Shown: positions 6,071-6,090 of the stretch, piece by piece
How positions within the stretch are numbered: position 1 is the first letter of the stretch
Layout: each line of letters starts with the position of its first letter
Origin: Ruminococcus sp. UBA7477
Lineage (GTDB): Bacteria; Bacillota; Clostridia; Oscillospirales; Ruminococcaceae
DNA: 6,090 nt
Assembly (NCBI GenBank): GCA_002479715.1
Contig: DLOT01000006.1
Span: 15,704-21,793 of the forward strand
Direction of reading: 5' to 3'
Notes under the pieces: generated by a model
Told to the model about the DNA's origin: nothing
The model's database searches: none
The model's input: only the letters and a program-made list of their open reading frames with translations
Program-made: the position numbers and the translations under genes

Positions 6071-6090
6071 TAATGGGATTCCAAAGGGAT

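Noticed and set aside
1..6090. CRISPR arrays, tRNA or rRNA genes, transposases, toxin-antitoxin or defence modules
   Set aside because: No direct-repeat arrays, cloverleaf sequences or matching protein motifs were seen on either strand.

Overview
The window looks like chromosome of a Gram-positive anaerobe in the Clostridia, most likely Oscillospirales/Ruminococcaceae. The basis is a tepA-ylzJ-like gene pair (a Bacillota arrangement), strong Shine-Dalgarno sites, consensus sigma-A promoters, a lipoprotein with a Ruminococcus-style Leu-Cys-Ala-Cys lipobox, and a clostridial-type RarA. The lineage is inferred from gene content and style, not from a database search.

Minus strand, read right to left. 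A lipoprotein gene of unknown function (2102-3196) has its own promoter (3231-3259) and ends in a strong hairpin (2063-2096). Just beyond it a second promoter (2006-2033) drives a tight operon: tepA, a ClpP-like serine protease (1175-1891); a 38-codon YlzJ-like gene (1057-1173) starting one base after the tepA stop; uppP, undecaprenyl-diphosphatase (139-1008); and the first 34 codons of a gene running off the left edge (1-103), probably the basic N-terminus of an FtsK/SpoIIIE DNA translocase. Bacillus has tepA-ylzJ-spoIIIE in the same order; here uppP appears to sit inside it.

Plus strand, left to right. glyA, serine hydroxymethyltransferase (3334-4581), is transcribed divergently from the lipoprotein gene from a back-to-back promoter (3273-3301) and closes with a hairpin plus T-run (4590-4626). 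rarA, a AAA+ replication-associated recombination factor (4686-5951), follows with no convincing promoter of its own. The last 139 bases hold no intact gene but contain a short coding-like stretch (5977-6070) broken by a one-base frame change at an A-run, and then what may be the start of a dispersed repeat at the right edge.

The genes are mostly housekeeping: one-carbon metabolism (glyA), cell-wall lipid carrier recycling (uppP), fork repair (rarA), chromosome translocation (putative ftsK) and a sporulation-linked protease (tepA). I see no CRISPR array, transposase, tRNA, rRNA, toxin-antitoxin pair or defence system, and nothing that amounts to a new multi-gene system. The points most worth a second look are the short YlzJ-like gene, the placement of uppP, the orphan lipoprotein and the broken ORF at the right edge.
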